Source: Cephalothrix spiralis (taxonomy: Eukaryota > Nemertea > Palaeonemertea > Archinemertea > Cephalotrichidae). From it: a stretch of 18,516 nt of DNA. Within the stretch, counting starts at the first letter, position 1, and each line of letters opens with the position of its first letter. The notes below the pieces were generated by a model. It was not told the DNA's origin. It did no database searches and saw only the letters and a list, made by a program, of their open reading frames with translations. The DNA lies in contig JAUCNG010355509.1 of NCBI GenBank assembly GCA_032353305.1, forward strand, positions 1 to 18,516, given 5' to 3'. The position numbers were made by a program, and so were the translations under genes. Shown in pieces: positions 7,775-17,024 of the stretch.

Positions 7775-9461
7775 ATGGTTAAGGTAAAAAAGAAAAAAAT
7801 TATACGATGTGAAACTGTGGCCGGATTGGTATCATCGTCCAACGATACATCATTGGGCGATCATACCATTCCACATAAAATAGCCATGGAAATAGCAAAC
7901 GATGTTTCTAAACCAAACGATAAAGTAAGATACGTTAACTTGGGTCATACTGAAAAAATACGTGTGGGTCGAATCATAAAGGCTTATTTTGAACGCTTCG
8001 GTGAAAAAAATAGGAATAAGTTCAGGTCAGATATCATCGGTAAACTGAATATGGAACTTATTCTTGATAATCCTACCTTTATTAAGACACTGCAAGATTT
8101 GGCTATAACAAGATTACAGACGAGAGACATAGATCTGGATTATACCAGTTCCGATAATTTTGTGCCTTTAGACATAAAAAGAGATTACACAAACGGCAAA
8201 GTTCATGGCGTTAAAGATGTGACCGCATGCAAAGAACTATTATCGATATTTTCGGGTGTTAGTCTGTCTCATCTAGAAAGCGATCCCTCGAAAATTGCAT
8301 CTATTACACTTTGTACTGCACCCAAAAGAGCAGGAGCCATTGTTTTATACGCCGATTACTGCAATTACGAAGACGTGGTAGACGGCGATTCTGATATAGA
8401 CACAGAAACGATAGACCCTGTGTATGAAAATGTTTCCCAGGCGGATATGACAACTATTGTTGCTTGTCTATCTTGTCCATATCAAAAAAATCAAATTAGG
8501 AAAATTGAAAACGACTTAGATATTCACGATATTTCGCATACTAGATTAAACTATAGTCTGAGACACCCAGAGGACTTATGTAACCGTGAGATAATGTCAG
8601 CTTCGGAATCAATTGCTTTAACAGATAACGTCGATAAATCGATTCCCATTTCACAAACGAGAGAAGTTTTACAATATCTAATTGACAACATGAAAAAAAA
8701 TAATACATCAACTGAATCGAACAATCAAACACAATCTTCAACTCAGAATATCCTCACTGACATCAATACGACGAATACAAGGCATTTTGCTGACAATAAT
8801 CGGACTACGAACAAAACAATGGATCATGGACAGGGACAGCAGCAATATGTACTAGTTCCAGTACAACAGCAGCAGCAGCACGTTCCAAATCATACACCGC
8901 TACACCAAGGTGTGTTAAATTATCATCAACCAACCGCGCAAAATTCGCATCATCAAAATTTTATACCACCCTCAACATTTTATGGCCAAGAATACAATAC
9001 CAACAATGGCAAAATAGGCCAAGTTCCACCAAACCCCAATTTGAGTCAACAATTACCACCAATTAATTTCATCTTTCCAGGTACCGCTATTGGGAGTCAA
9101 CAAACCCACCAAGTTCAAAGTGCACCAATGACACAGACTACAATGCTACCACAAAATACGTTATCTGGTATTGTTGATAGCAAGACAATTGCACACCATG
9201 ACGGTTCAGTCGGTTCCGGTGCTAATACATTTACAGATGAACTAAAAAGCGTGGTAATCGAAACTCTACGTGACCAGTTCCCAAATATGATTGGTACCAA
9301 ACGGAAACATTTAAAACTCGGCTCAAAGAAACAACGCACACAAAATACAATTGAGGATGATATTGAACATGATGATGATGACTGTATTGATAATGCAGAA
9401 ATGCATGGTAAATTCAAACGGTACCGAGACTGGAGTAAGATGCAAGAACGCCTTGAAATTC

Positions 9462-9502
<41 letters not shown>

Positions 9503-10084
9503 ATGCAAAATTCCCACAAACAATCCAATGAGATTTTTTCCCATAACCCACAACACGTTACCAATAGTACCTCAGTCGGTCAAATGACACCCCAACAGGT
9601 TGTTGCGAACTCTTCAGTATGTAATGATGATCAAAATATCCAAAATATAAAAACCAGCATACAGGAATTGATAAATGCATTCAAACAAAACCAACAAACG
9701 ACTAGACAGTCTTTGAATACGAACAGACAACCTATTCCCGGAGACCTACAGCAACAATCAACAACAAATGTTTCTACCCACCCCCCATTGCCTACTGCTT
9801 CAACTCAACACCGAGACGAAACCATCATGGATATATTTACAACATCCCCATCTGTTACGGAGCAACGGATCAACCAAAATAATATTGCACATGGCCAGCA
9901 ACAACAGACCAATGACAACAATACTGCAGCTAATTCAGCTATTGGAAGTGACAAAACTTTGAATTACTCGTTTAGACCCGATCAAGTAATTACTATGGTA
10001 CAATCAAACGATATTAGAGATCAGAAAGTGGACTTTTCTACCATTTGTAACGAAGTCGGTAACGAAATGACTTCGTTTTTCTAA
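7775..10084 (+). CDS. Herpesvirus-type capsid maturational protease / scaffold protein, with apparent loss of canonical catalytic histidines
   Basis: In herpesviruses this protein builds the internal scaffold of the procapsid and cleaves it during maturation. S21 landmarks appear in order: VAG (15-17) at the first strand; PLDIK (131-135) at the site of the first catalytic His block; GVSLS (161-165) with the serine nucleophile candidate Ser163; and LCTAPKRAGAIVLYA (179-193), matching without gaps the conserved strand that carries the oxyanion-hole arginines. The expected histidines are not there: Arg136 and Ser176 occupy those places. A plausible release site, Ala276/Ser277, fits a protease of about 276 residues. 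From about 310 the chain is Gln/Asn-rich and probably disordered (14 CAA codons at 9461-9502), with basic patches. A structured tail of about 40 residues ending in two Phe resembles the capsid-binding end of scaffolds. The family call rests on motifs alone. Confidence 0.72.
8819..10084 (+). other. Possible nested in-frame scaffold product
   Basis: Herpesviruses usually make the scaffold protein separately, from a transcript starting inside the protease gene in the same frame. Here Met349 (ATG at 8819) sits at the start of the Gln-rich region, after the protease-like part. Met274 and Met306 are other options. No convincing internal TATA box is seen just upstream, so this rests mainly on the family pattern. 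Confidence 0.25.
9461..9502 (+). repeat. CAA trinucleotide repeat (14 units) encoding polyglutamine
   Basis: Fourteen uninterrupted CAA codons lie in the scaffold-like part of the protease/scaffold gene. Shorter Gln runs occur nearby (around 8865-8880 and 9896-9906). The pure codon makes length variation between isolates likely. Confidence 0.95.
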
Positions 10085-10165
10085 TTTTCGACATTTGATG
10101 TTTTTCATACGTAGTAAATCTGTTTAAAAAACGACTTTTTTATTTGGTAAAATGTAAAAATATGC

Positions 10166-10171
10166 AATAAA
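10166..10171 (+). terminator. Poly(A) signal of the protease/scaffold gene
   Basis: AATAAA lies 82 bases after the stop codon and only 10 bases before the ATG of the next gene, so the 3' end of one transcript must overlap the 5' part of the following gene. The membrane-protein and protease transcripts probably both end here. Confidence 0.55.
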
Positions 10172-10180
10172 CTAGTAATC

Positions 10181-13100
10181 ATGTTTAAGCTAATACTTGT
10201 AAAAATAGTGTTATTATTGTGTTTTGTTTCCGGCGTCGTCTTTGGTCGAATTCCAAATAACACGATAGGCATTTCTTTCTCCATTGATAAACCCCCAGTT
10301 TTACAATTCCATGTGGATTGTAAAATTGTGAAAACTGCGGACTATAAACTGACCACATTGGTGGCTGGACCAAGAGACGATAACAACAGGGACAATTACG
10401 TCGTTACAGCACATTTCATAGATGCTTTATGCTTATACCATACAACAACCCGTGCTCATGATGCTGTTTCGAATAGAAGCGTTCACAGTGATACATATGA
10501 CCTAAGAAAACGTTGGTCTCCCGTTCACAGATACATGCCCGAGTGTAAATTGGTAGACGGGTCTTATCAGCTTAGAGTATACGTAAATAATCCCCAGGAA
10601 AGCGATTTATCGCGATGGGAATGTACTGCAAACGGTTTCGATGTCAGGAACAACCCGGCTACGGTGCTTAAATTAACTGTAAATTCAAACCTTCTAATAG
10701 ACGAAAGAATATTAATGTCTAGTAGGGTCATTACAAGCCTACCCAGTTCTACAGAAACCTTAAACCCACCTGTGCCGATATTGCTCAGTCATCCGGAAGA
10801 TAATCTCATTATTGTCGGTTGCCGGGTCAGTAATTTTAAATGGTCTGTTGTAAACGTAAATCATTCTTTTAGCATATGGTCGGGTTATAAACTCATGTTG
10901 AGTCATAAACATTACAATAACCCGATGAAATTTGAAGATTTTAGTGACAAGACCCTAGTAGAAGGGGACATATACGGAAGGATAACCATTAAAAATACAC
11001 AACAGACCAAACAGAAGGACAATTTTACCATGAGCATTTATTCAGAAAAAGATTTCAAACCCACGTTACAGCTATCTATACCTAACCAGCAGAAAAAAAT
11101 GAACTGCGGCGATTACGATAATTTTCTATTGACTAATTTTCGTAATCGTGACATAAGCACATACAGTAAAACTGTATGTTTCTTACCTCCCGCAACTAAT
11201 GTAGAAACAGATATACCTCAATTTGCTTACAGTTTGGGCACGTTGGGAGTGAATTTTCATACACGAGACATAAATCGCGACGATTTGAAATCATGTTGGG
11301 ATAAAATGTACTTGATCGGAAGTAATCTAGGCAACATAATAGGTAATGCTGTTAATATGAATAGAATTAAACTCTTCGGTACCATTACAGATACGGGAAA
11401 TGCAGTTTATCCAATATTGACAAATAACGACGCTGAAGAGTTTACCAGTTTCGGTATAGTGGACCTGTCTGGTGTGGGAACGATTGCCATCAATTTGCCT
11501 AATATCCCAAATGACATATTTCAACATGTAAAACGCAATAAAAGGGGGTCATTTTTGTACCGTCCATCGGATAAAATCAACGACATTTCTATAAGATTGG
11601 AATATGGGACTAAACGAACCACAGACACTATTTATCGCTTCACAAAAGTGAAATCTGACGGTTACAATTTGAATGACACCGACAGGATATGTGTTCGAGA
11701 TGTGAAACGAAGTGTATATGATGGCTGGAAAGTGTTTTTGAACGATGATGTCATTTCTAGCTTCTATACACATTATTTCAGAGCAATCAGACAATACCAA
11801 TATGTGAAATATGCAATGGCTAAAAAAATCAAACTTTCAGATGGGCGTCAAGTTTACAAGTACGAATGCGGAAACAATTTTGACCCCAACCATAATTCAG
11901 AGGTATTGTATTTTTCAAGTGGTTCTTGTGAAAAACTCGTCGTTTGCGACTCCATTAAAAATCGAAATAAACTTTGCAAAAGCAGCAACTCAATACAAAT
12001 ACCAAACACTAATAGCGATAGCGATAGTTGGTGCGGATCGGATAGTATCAAAGATAAATACAGATGGCATGTATACATGAATAAAAAAATTCAACCGGAT
12101 TGGAACGGTCATTTGATGTTGTCGAAAAAAATTAGACCCAGAGACAATAAATTCTACGATAAAACCGTCACTTGTGCATCTCCCAGGTACGTGTGTTTTT
12201 ACGGCCAGAAACGAAACGTGTTTCGAGACCTTATATTGTTAGATAACTCGAGTGATAAAAGCAATAAAAATACAAACAATGCCTACAACATAAACAAAAC
12301 TTTTGAATTAAAAGACAGCATATACCTTCATGATGGTTTTATCCGGCAAGATCAATGCCCTCAATATGAACATAAAGACTGTAGGGCTACAGAAATGACA
12401 ATCGACAATTACAGATACTCGCACAATAATACCCGTGACCATGGCACATGTTGGCATGGTTATACTTTATGGGGTTGGTTGAGGCGTTTTTCCCCGTATG
12501 CCTATTATACAGACTCCATAAATAAAAAAAAATCAAATTCGCTGACTGTTTCAAAATACCTATCAACACAGAGAAATAGGAATTTAATTAGCACCACGAA
12601 GGAATTGAAAATTTATCAGCTGGCGAAAAAAACTACTTTGAAATTTATAGACAATTGTGAAAAACTGGTATATGGTCACAATTGCAATATCATAAATGCC
12701 TATGTTTTGGCAAACTATGCAGACCTGTCGACTGTAAAATGCCCATGTAAATCGATAGGAGCCGTTTGTATACGCAGAAATTTTATGAATAAACATTTGG
12801 ATAATGTTGTTTTCACCACTGTTCTTAATTGGGAATCGATCATGTCCCCAAACCCAAAGATTGAGAGTCAAATCAGGTGTGGTACGTTCGGTAAATATGG
12901 TGTGCGAAAAGGCATATTTCCAATGTTGATTAACAAAATATCGGAAAAGCGTGGCAAATACGTACCATCAATAGACGTGATGAAAAGAATTTCCAGCTAT
13001 ATACCTTATTATATGAGACCGTATGCGTATAGGTTTCGAAACGACCAAGTTGCTGTAGTTTGCCCCCAAATGTCAAGTTCTCAACACCGGACAGAGAGGA

Positions 13101-14671
13101 CTATGTATACTATGATTTCGTTTAACAGATTGAAACATACGAGAACGGAAAGCATCTTTTATCACACAACTACAGATGCGGGGGTATTGAGACTGACACG
13201 TTGTGTAAAAACTGTAAAAATTACGAATCTGGATCGACAACCGTCTCTGTTGGATATTATACCTTCACATTACGTAAACATGAGGGAATTCACATGCACA
13301 GAGGAGGATGTTGTTCGTTATAAATCTATTGCCCCCAACCAATATTCGACTTTACAGGTACCACCAATTATGGCTCTGGATGAGAAAAACGTTTTGAGTG
13401 CCGACTTGTTTTGGTGTGCCTACCCCGAACTAAATGTAATAACACCCATATCAAGGATGTCTAAAGTGATAGAGAAAGAAAAGTCCTCCAATTTTGCATG
13501 TTCCGACATGACATATTTTTCAAACTTTGTAATCGATAAGGACGATAAGTGGTTCATATGTTCAGTGAGATATAGCCCGGTAGTGGGAAAATGTCCAGTT
13601 CCACATGTCAGCGTTACTTTTACGTACACAAAGACAAATAATAATGACACAACGGAAATAAAATGCACACAAGAAACCGCTATTCAAAACACAACTTTGG
13701 CCGACGTTACAGAGGAGGGGGATGAATTCTATATGAAAAATTCAAAGAAACTACACTTTTGTATAATTGACAATAATACCACGTCAATGAGCATTTTTGT
13801 GAATAGAGCACAAATAGGTACAAACAAGGATATAAAAGGTGCCTGTGAATATAATATTCCCAATAAATCGTACTTGAATCCCATCTACGGAACATATGAC
13901 GATATTAAACATCCCAGCGCAAACAGGGAATTTACGAATATTCAAAAAATTCCAAAACAGCAATGTTATAACATTCCAAATGATCCTTCAGTACCAAATA
14001 CGCCGACTACCGGAATTCGAGTGAACCCGCTTTCTGATGCAGTACAAATAGACTGTCAGTTACCGCAATACATTAACAGTAAACTTTTTAAGGTCTGCAA
14101 TGATTCCTTGTTTTTGCTGTTTCCAATTAAAATATACGGCATTCTGTATGCAAACGGTGTAACTGTGTGGAAAGAAAAGCTTTTGGCATCTGTTGAGAAA
14201 TCGACCAACAACTGCATTATTTCAGAAAACGTAGCCCCAAGTACAGGAGACAGTGACACGGTGAGTTGTAGCTCAGACGTTGACACAAATTCTCAAAACT
14301 TACTTTCGTTGATAATACCAGACAAAGCCGCGCTTTCACTATTCGGGAGTAAAGAAAATGTTCAGCGTGTAAAATTAGGCTTCAAATGTTCGTTTCAACG
14401 AGAGACATTCAGCAAAAGTGTTTATGGTGTTTTATTAGAGTCATACAATTCTAGACTTCGAGTTTTAACATCGTTATTCAACATTAAAGTGGATATAAAA
14501 TTACACCCAGCTATAAATCTGGAAAAACGGAAGGGGTCAGAATACAATGAACCGGTCATAACAGTCGTAAACATTTCGTCCAATCCCGAATATACGAGCA
14601 TTATTGTTCTTTGCATATTAGCTGTGCTTTTGATATTTTTTTTTTTATCGTTCCGTGTTCTGAGAGAGTAG
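10181..14671 (+). CDS. Giant type I membrane glycoprotein, paralogue of the protein at 496-4620
   Basis: This 1496-residue protein has a clear signal peptide (about residues 1-22, ending in a small-residue VVFG), numerous N-glycosylation sequons and cysteines, and one C-terminal transmembrane helix (about 1472-1491). Only five residues follow, so it has almost no cytoplasmic tail. It aligns along its length with the 1374-residue glycoprotein: PxPILLSHPEDNLIIVGC near 200, GWKVFL and YQYVKYA near 515-550, FSSGSC near 577, CASPRYVCFY, CPQYEHK, CPCKSIGAVC near 855, FWCAYPELN near 1077 and a Cys-rich membrane-proximal part. It is likely an envelope or cell-surface glycoprotein; no characterised fusion or attachment family is recognised. 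Its ATG lies just after the protease/scaffold poly(A) signal. No AATAAA follows closely. Confidence 0.9.
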   Translation: MFKLILVKIVLLLCFVSGVVFGRIPNNTIGISFSIDKPPVLQFHVDCKIVKTADYKLTTLVAGPRDDNNRDNYVVTAHFIDALCLYHTTTRAHDAVSNRSVHSDTYDLRKRWSPVHRYMPECKLVDGSYQLRVYVNNPQESDLSRWECTANGFDVRNNPATVLKLTVNSNLLIDERILMSSRVITSLPSSTETLNPPVPILLSHPEDNLIIVGCRVSNFKWSVVNVNHSFSIWSGYKLMLSHKHYNNPMKFEDFSDKTLVEGDIYGRITIKNTQQTKQKDNFTMSIYSEKDFKPTLQLSIPNQQKKMNCGDYDNFLLTNFRNRDISTYSKTVCFLPPATNVETDIPQFAYSLGTLGVNFHTRDINRDDLKSCWDKMYLIGSNLGNIIGNAVNMNRIKLFGTITDTGNAVYPILTNNDAEEFTSFGIVDLSGVGTIAINLPNIPNDIFQHVKRNKRGSFLYRPSDKINDISIRLEYGTKRTTDTIYRFTKVKSDGYNLNDTDRICVRDVKRSVYDGWKVFLNDDVISSFYTHYFRAIRQYQYVKYAMAKKIKLSDGRQVYKYECGNNFDPNHNSEVLYFSSGSCEKLVVCDSIKNRNKLCKSSNSIQIPNTNSDSDSWCGSDSIKDKYRWHVYMNKKIQPDWNGHLMLSKKIRPRDNKFYDKTVTCASPRYVCFYGQKRNVFRDLILLDNSSDKSNKNTNNAYNINKTFELKDSIYLHDGFIRQDQCPQYEHKDCRATEMTIDNYRYSHNNTRDHGTCWHGYTLWGWLRRFSPYAYYTDSINKKKSNSLTVSKYLSTQRNRNLISTTKELKIYQLAKKTTLKFIDNCEKLVYGHNCNIINAYVLANYADLSTVKCPCKSIGAVCIRRNFMNKHLDNVVFTTVLNWESIMSPNPKIESQIRCGTFGKYGVRKGIFPMLINKISEKRGKYVPSIDVMKRISSYIPYYMRPYAYRFRNDQVAVVCPQMSSSQHRTERTMYTMISFNRLKHTRTESIFYHTTTDAGVLRLTRCVKTVKITNLDRQPSLLDIIPSHYVNMREFTCTEEDVVRYKSIAPNQYSTLQVPPIMALDEKNVLSADLFWCAYPELNVITPISRMSKVIEKEKSSNFACSDMTYFSNFVIDKDDKWFICSVRYSPVVGKCPVPHVSVTFTYTKTNNNDTTEIKCTQETAIQNTTLADVTEEGDEFYMKNSKKLHFCIIDNNTTSMSIFVNRAQIGTNKDIKGACEYNIPNKSYLNPIYGTYDDIKHPSANREFTNIQKIPKQQCYNIPNDPSVPNTPTTGIRVNPLSDAVQIDCQLPQYINSKLFKVCNDSLFLLFPIKIYGILYANGVTVWKEKLLASVEKSTNNCIISENVAPSTGDSDTVSCSSDVDTNSQNLLSLIIPDKAALSLFGSKENVQRVKLGFKCSFQRETFSKSVYGVLLESYNSRLRVLTSLFNIKVDIKLHPAINLEKRKGSEYNEPVITVVNISSNPEYTSIIVLCILAVLLIFFFLSFRVLRE

Positions 14672-14693
14672 GTTGAAAGAGAAATCAACCTAC
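14668..14693 (+). other. Perfect hairpin spanning the glycoprotein stop codon
   Basis: GTAGGTTGA (14668-14676) pairs perfectly with TCAACCTAC (14685-14693) around an 8-base A-rich loop. The TAG stop of the 1496-residue glycoprotein (14669-14671) lies inside the left arm. It could act in DNA as a cruciform or in RNA as a 3' structure. It does not match the histone stem-loop consensus. Confidence 0.75.
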
Positions 14694-14705
14694 AACGTGA
14701 AAAGG

Positions 14706-14713
<8 letters not shown>

Positions 14714-14753
<40 letters not shown>
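14714..14753. repeat. (AT)20 dinucleotide tract
   Basis: Twenty uninterrupted AT units, preceded by an imperfect ATATATAC. The tract lies in the 257-base gap between the glycoprotein stop and the next ATG, 21 bases after the stop-codon hairpin. It may be a simple microsatellite or the easily melted part of a replication origin. Confidence 0.95.
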
Positions 14754-14756
<3 letters not shown>

Positions 14757-14880
14757 TTATTTCCATTGACTCGTCTCAAAACACAAGAATACAAACAATA
14801 TTACAAAACGGAGTTTACAATACAATAACTACTAATCATACAGTTAAGCTCAAAACAGTGTTAAAACAAAGAAACGAAAT

Positions 14881-14887
14881 TATATAA
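14881..14887 (+). promoter_or_regulatory. TATA-like element for the 586-residue gene
   Basis: TATATAA lies about 42-48 bases before the ATG at 14929. It is separate from the AT tract further upstream and is the best-placed TATA candidate for this gene. Confidence 0.5.
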
Positions 14888-14928
14888 TTACTTTGGAAAC
14901 GGAACCAAAACACTAAGTACAACCGATT

Positions 14929-16689
14929 ATGTTTGCTTCTAATTCTACCAGTGAAGACTCCTCGGACGACAAAGATTCGAAAACAAACAATGAAAACAAA
15001 GGCAAAAGATGTCCTGTTATGTACGTTACTTGTGTTTCTGTTGCATCTTGTCTTGCTACTAAACACGCCCACCACGTCAATAAGTTGAGAAACAGTATAA
15101 ATCGATCTTCTGTTGTTGGTAAGGGTACGAATAAAAGAGATTGGACTAGAGCTTTTGCGAACGATGAAAATGTGGATGGTACAGACTCTACGAAAACTTC
15201 CAATGTTACAGATACCTTAATAAGTAAAGAATTGGCAGATTGTGGCATGGCAGGACACAGTAGCGACGGTGCTGTTATACACAGTTATTTAGCTTTGGAA
15301 GAAGAAGAACACCATTACAATCTCGATGTATCAGAAGACGAAGAGAAACTTTACTACTGGAATAAATTCTGTAAGATTATGAACAAAGACAAAATCGATT
15401 ACGTTTTAAAAAAGATAAAATGTGTAAAAAAAACACGATGCCTGTTTCAATCGAGTGCCAGTAAAGCAGAGATTAAAAAAGCCAAAGAGGTTGCTCATGG
15501 GCTAATTGCTACTTGTAACTGGTTGAAAATGTTTTATTTCAAGGGCAGTGTTACTGAAGCCCGGTTCATATGTCCCCTTACACGATCTAACCTATCACAA
15601 CGTGTGAGCAATAGACACAATAAACAATTGTATAAAAAGAAACAGCATCAAGATGAAAACGTACCCATACATGTAACTAGTGCTAATACAACCGACACGA
15701 CAAAACAAAACATTAGTATAAATGAAGAGGATGAGGATGCGGGGGATCGGGACGAAATACTAACGGCTGATGTGATCGCACTTCGGGGGTCAATAGATGC
15801 CCTCTATAAAAACAGCAACTGCCCCTGGTGGAGAAAACAGAAAAAATCAGACATTTTGCAAATCAACAAACCTTGGCTAAATGGTTTGGGAGCCGAAATT
15901 GTTGAATGTAATAAAAATGCAAATGCGTATTCAACGCCGGACAGTGAAGAATCGGGTGTTGAAAATAAAAACTGTAACACCCATAACGCCAATAATCATC
16001 ATTTCAATATAAAGATCATTGACGTGAAGACCCATAGTAAACCCTATTCGTACTATAATCATCAAGAACCCATCAATAGAATATGCTCTAGTCAATTTCA
16101 GGTTGGAATCTACAAATACGCATTGCATCGACTCGTACATCTGTCAACAAATGCTTTCCATCGATTCCAACGTGCAGATGAAAGAGATCCGGAAGAGGAA
16201 CAGGACTTGTACAAATTGTGTCCCGAAATACGTGATCTGTCTAAAGCGTGGTTAGAAAATTTTTCAACGTCCGACATAGATGCTACTGTTCCAGTGGACC
16301 TGGTATTGAGAAAACTGTATTTACTATTTAAAAACGTTAACCGTAAAAGCGACGTTTTTGGGAAGGATTTGAAAATACTTTTTGAGCTACAGACCACTTT
16401 GATTAATGAGCATTTGATAAAAAGCAATGGGTTTGTGAGTTTGAAATCGCTTTTCAAACTTGTACTTATACCCAGTATCGTTTCTTTCTTACCCGAAGAG
16501 AAACATTTCAACAGCCGATGTCAAACAGAATTAAGACATTTGAGCAGAACACAATTCATTAGTAATAGGGATCAATATGTCGATCTGGGAAATTGTAAAG
16601 ATGTACAAGTAAACGAGTGGGGCGACTACGTAGCCGTCGATCACTTACCTTTCGAATACATCAAGACGTTATTAGAAAACTCTTACTAG
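14929..16689 (+). CDS. Unrecognised 586-residue protein with acidic-serine N-terminus
   Basis: I cannot assign this protein to a family. The N-terminus has an acidic-serine cluster (SEDSSDDKD, 8-16) typical of casein kinase 2 targets. Acidic patches recur at 124-139 and 266-276. Residues about 141-220 are Lys- and Cys-rich. A low-complexity Asn/His stretch lies near 350-360. The C-terminal 190 residues (about 395-586) look folded and helical, with many Leu and aromatic residues. No signal peptide or clear membrane helix is present, so a nuclear or tegument protein is likely. A TATA-like sequence precedes it, and its stop is 24 bases before the acidic 78-residue gene. Both probably use the poly(A) signals near 17025. 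Chosen start: first ATG after the TATA element. Confidence 0.8.
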   Translation: MFASNSTSEDSSDDKDSKTNNENKGKRCPVMYVTCVSVASCLATKHAHHVNKLRNSINRSSVVGKGTNKRDWTRAFANDENVDGTDSTKTSNVTDTLISKELADCGMAGHSSDGAVIHSYLALEEEEHHYNLDVSEDEEKLYYWNKFCKIMNKDKIDYVLKKIKCVKKTRCLFQSSASKAEIKKAKEVAHGLIATCNWLKMFYFKGSVTEARFICPLTRSNLSQRVSNRHNKQLYKKKQHQDENVPIHVTSANTTDTTKQNISINEEDEDAGDRDEILTADVIALRGSIDALYKNSNCPWWRKQKKSDILQINKPWLNGLGAEIVECNKNANAYSTPDSEESGVENKNCNTHNANNHHFNIKIIDVKTHSKPYSYYNHQEPINRICSSQFQVGIYKYALHRLVHLSTNAFHRFQRADERDPEEEQDLYKLCPEIRDLSKAWLENFSTSDIDATVPVDLVLRKLYLLFKNVNRKSDVFGKDLKILFELQTTLINEHLIKSNGFVSLKSLFKLVLIPSIVSFLPEEKHFNSRCQTELRHLSRTQFISNRDQYVDLGNCKDVQVNEWGDYVAVDHLPFEYIKTLLENSY

Positions 16690-16712
16690 AAACATTGGAA
16701 GTACTATAGCAA

Positions 16713-16949
16713 ATGAGAAACTTTCCTAACAGTTTAACAAACCCTAACAATTTAATACCTTATTTCGAAACACTGAACGGTTTGTTAAATTTGTGTACAG
16801 TTGACCTCTTTCCGGTACCAAACAATAGTTCGGAAACAGACAATTTACCGACTTGGTTAGAAGATGAAGACGAAGATATAGACGCAGAAGACTTTCTAAA
16901 ATGGCAGCATCATCAACAACATCAAATGCAACAGTCCGGTTCGCTGTAG
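16713..16949 (+). CDS. Small acidic protein, possibly a transactivator
   Basis: This 78-residue frame starts 24 bases after the preceding gene and uses a different frame. Its C-terminal half has a dense acidic stretch framed by bulky hydrophobic residues (TWLEDEDEDIDAEDFLKW, 47-64), the composition of acidic activation domains, then a Gln/His-rich end. No family is recognised. The gene is supported by its position before the poly(A) cluster and by non-random composition, not by homology. It could be a downstream cistron of the 586-residue gene's transcript. Confidence 0.5.
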   Translation: MRNFPNSLTNPNNLIPYFETLNGLLNLCTVDLFPVPNNSSETDNLPTWLEDEDEDIDAEDFLKWQHHQQHQMQQSGSL

Positions 16950-17024
16950 TGAACGCGCGGTAACAGACATTGAACCAATCAAGCAAGAACTTGAAAAATA
17001 TGATATTTAATTAATTTTTATATA

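Noticed and set aside
9323-9556. Minus-strand frame with a long Leu run
   Set aside because: It is the antisense reading of the CAA repeat in the protease/scaffold gene.
14422-14766. Minus-strand 114-codon frame starting in the AT tract
   Set aside because: Its N-terminus is just the translated AT repeat (Tyr-Ile alternation) and the rest is antisense to the glycoprotein gene.
16110-16511. Minus-strand 133-codon frame
   Set aside because: Fully antisense to the 586-residue gene, with no motif, signal or promoter of its own.
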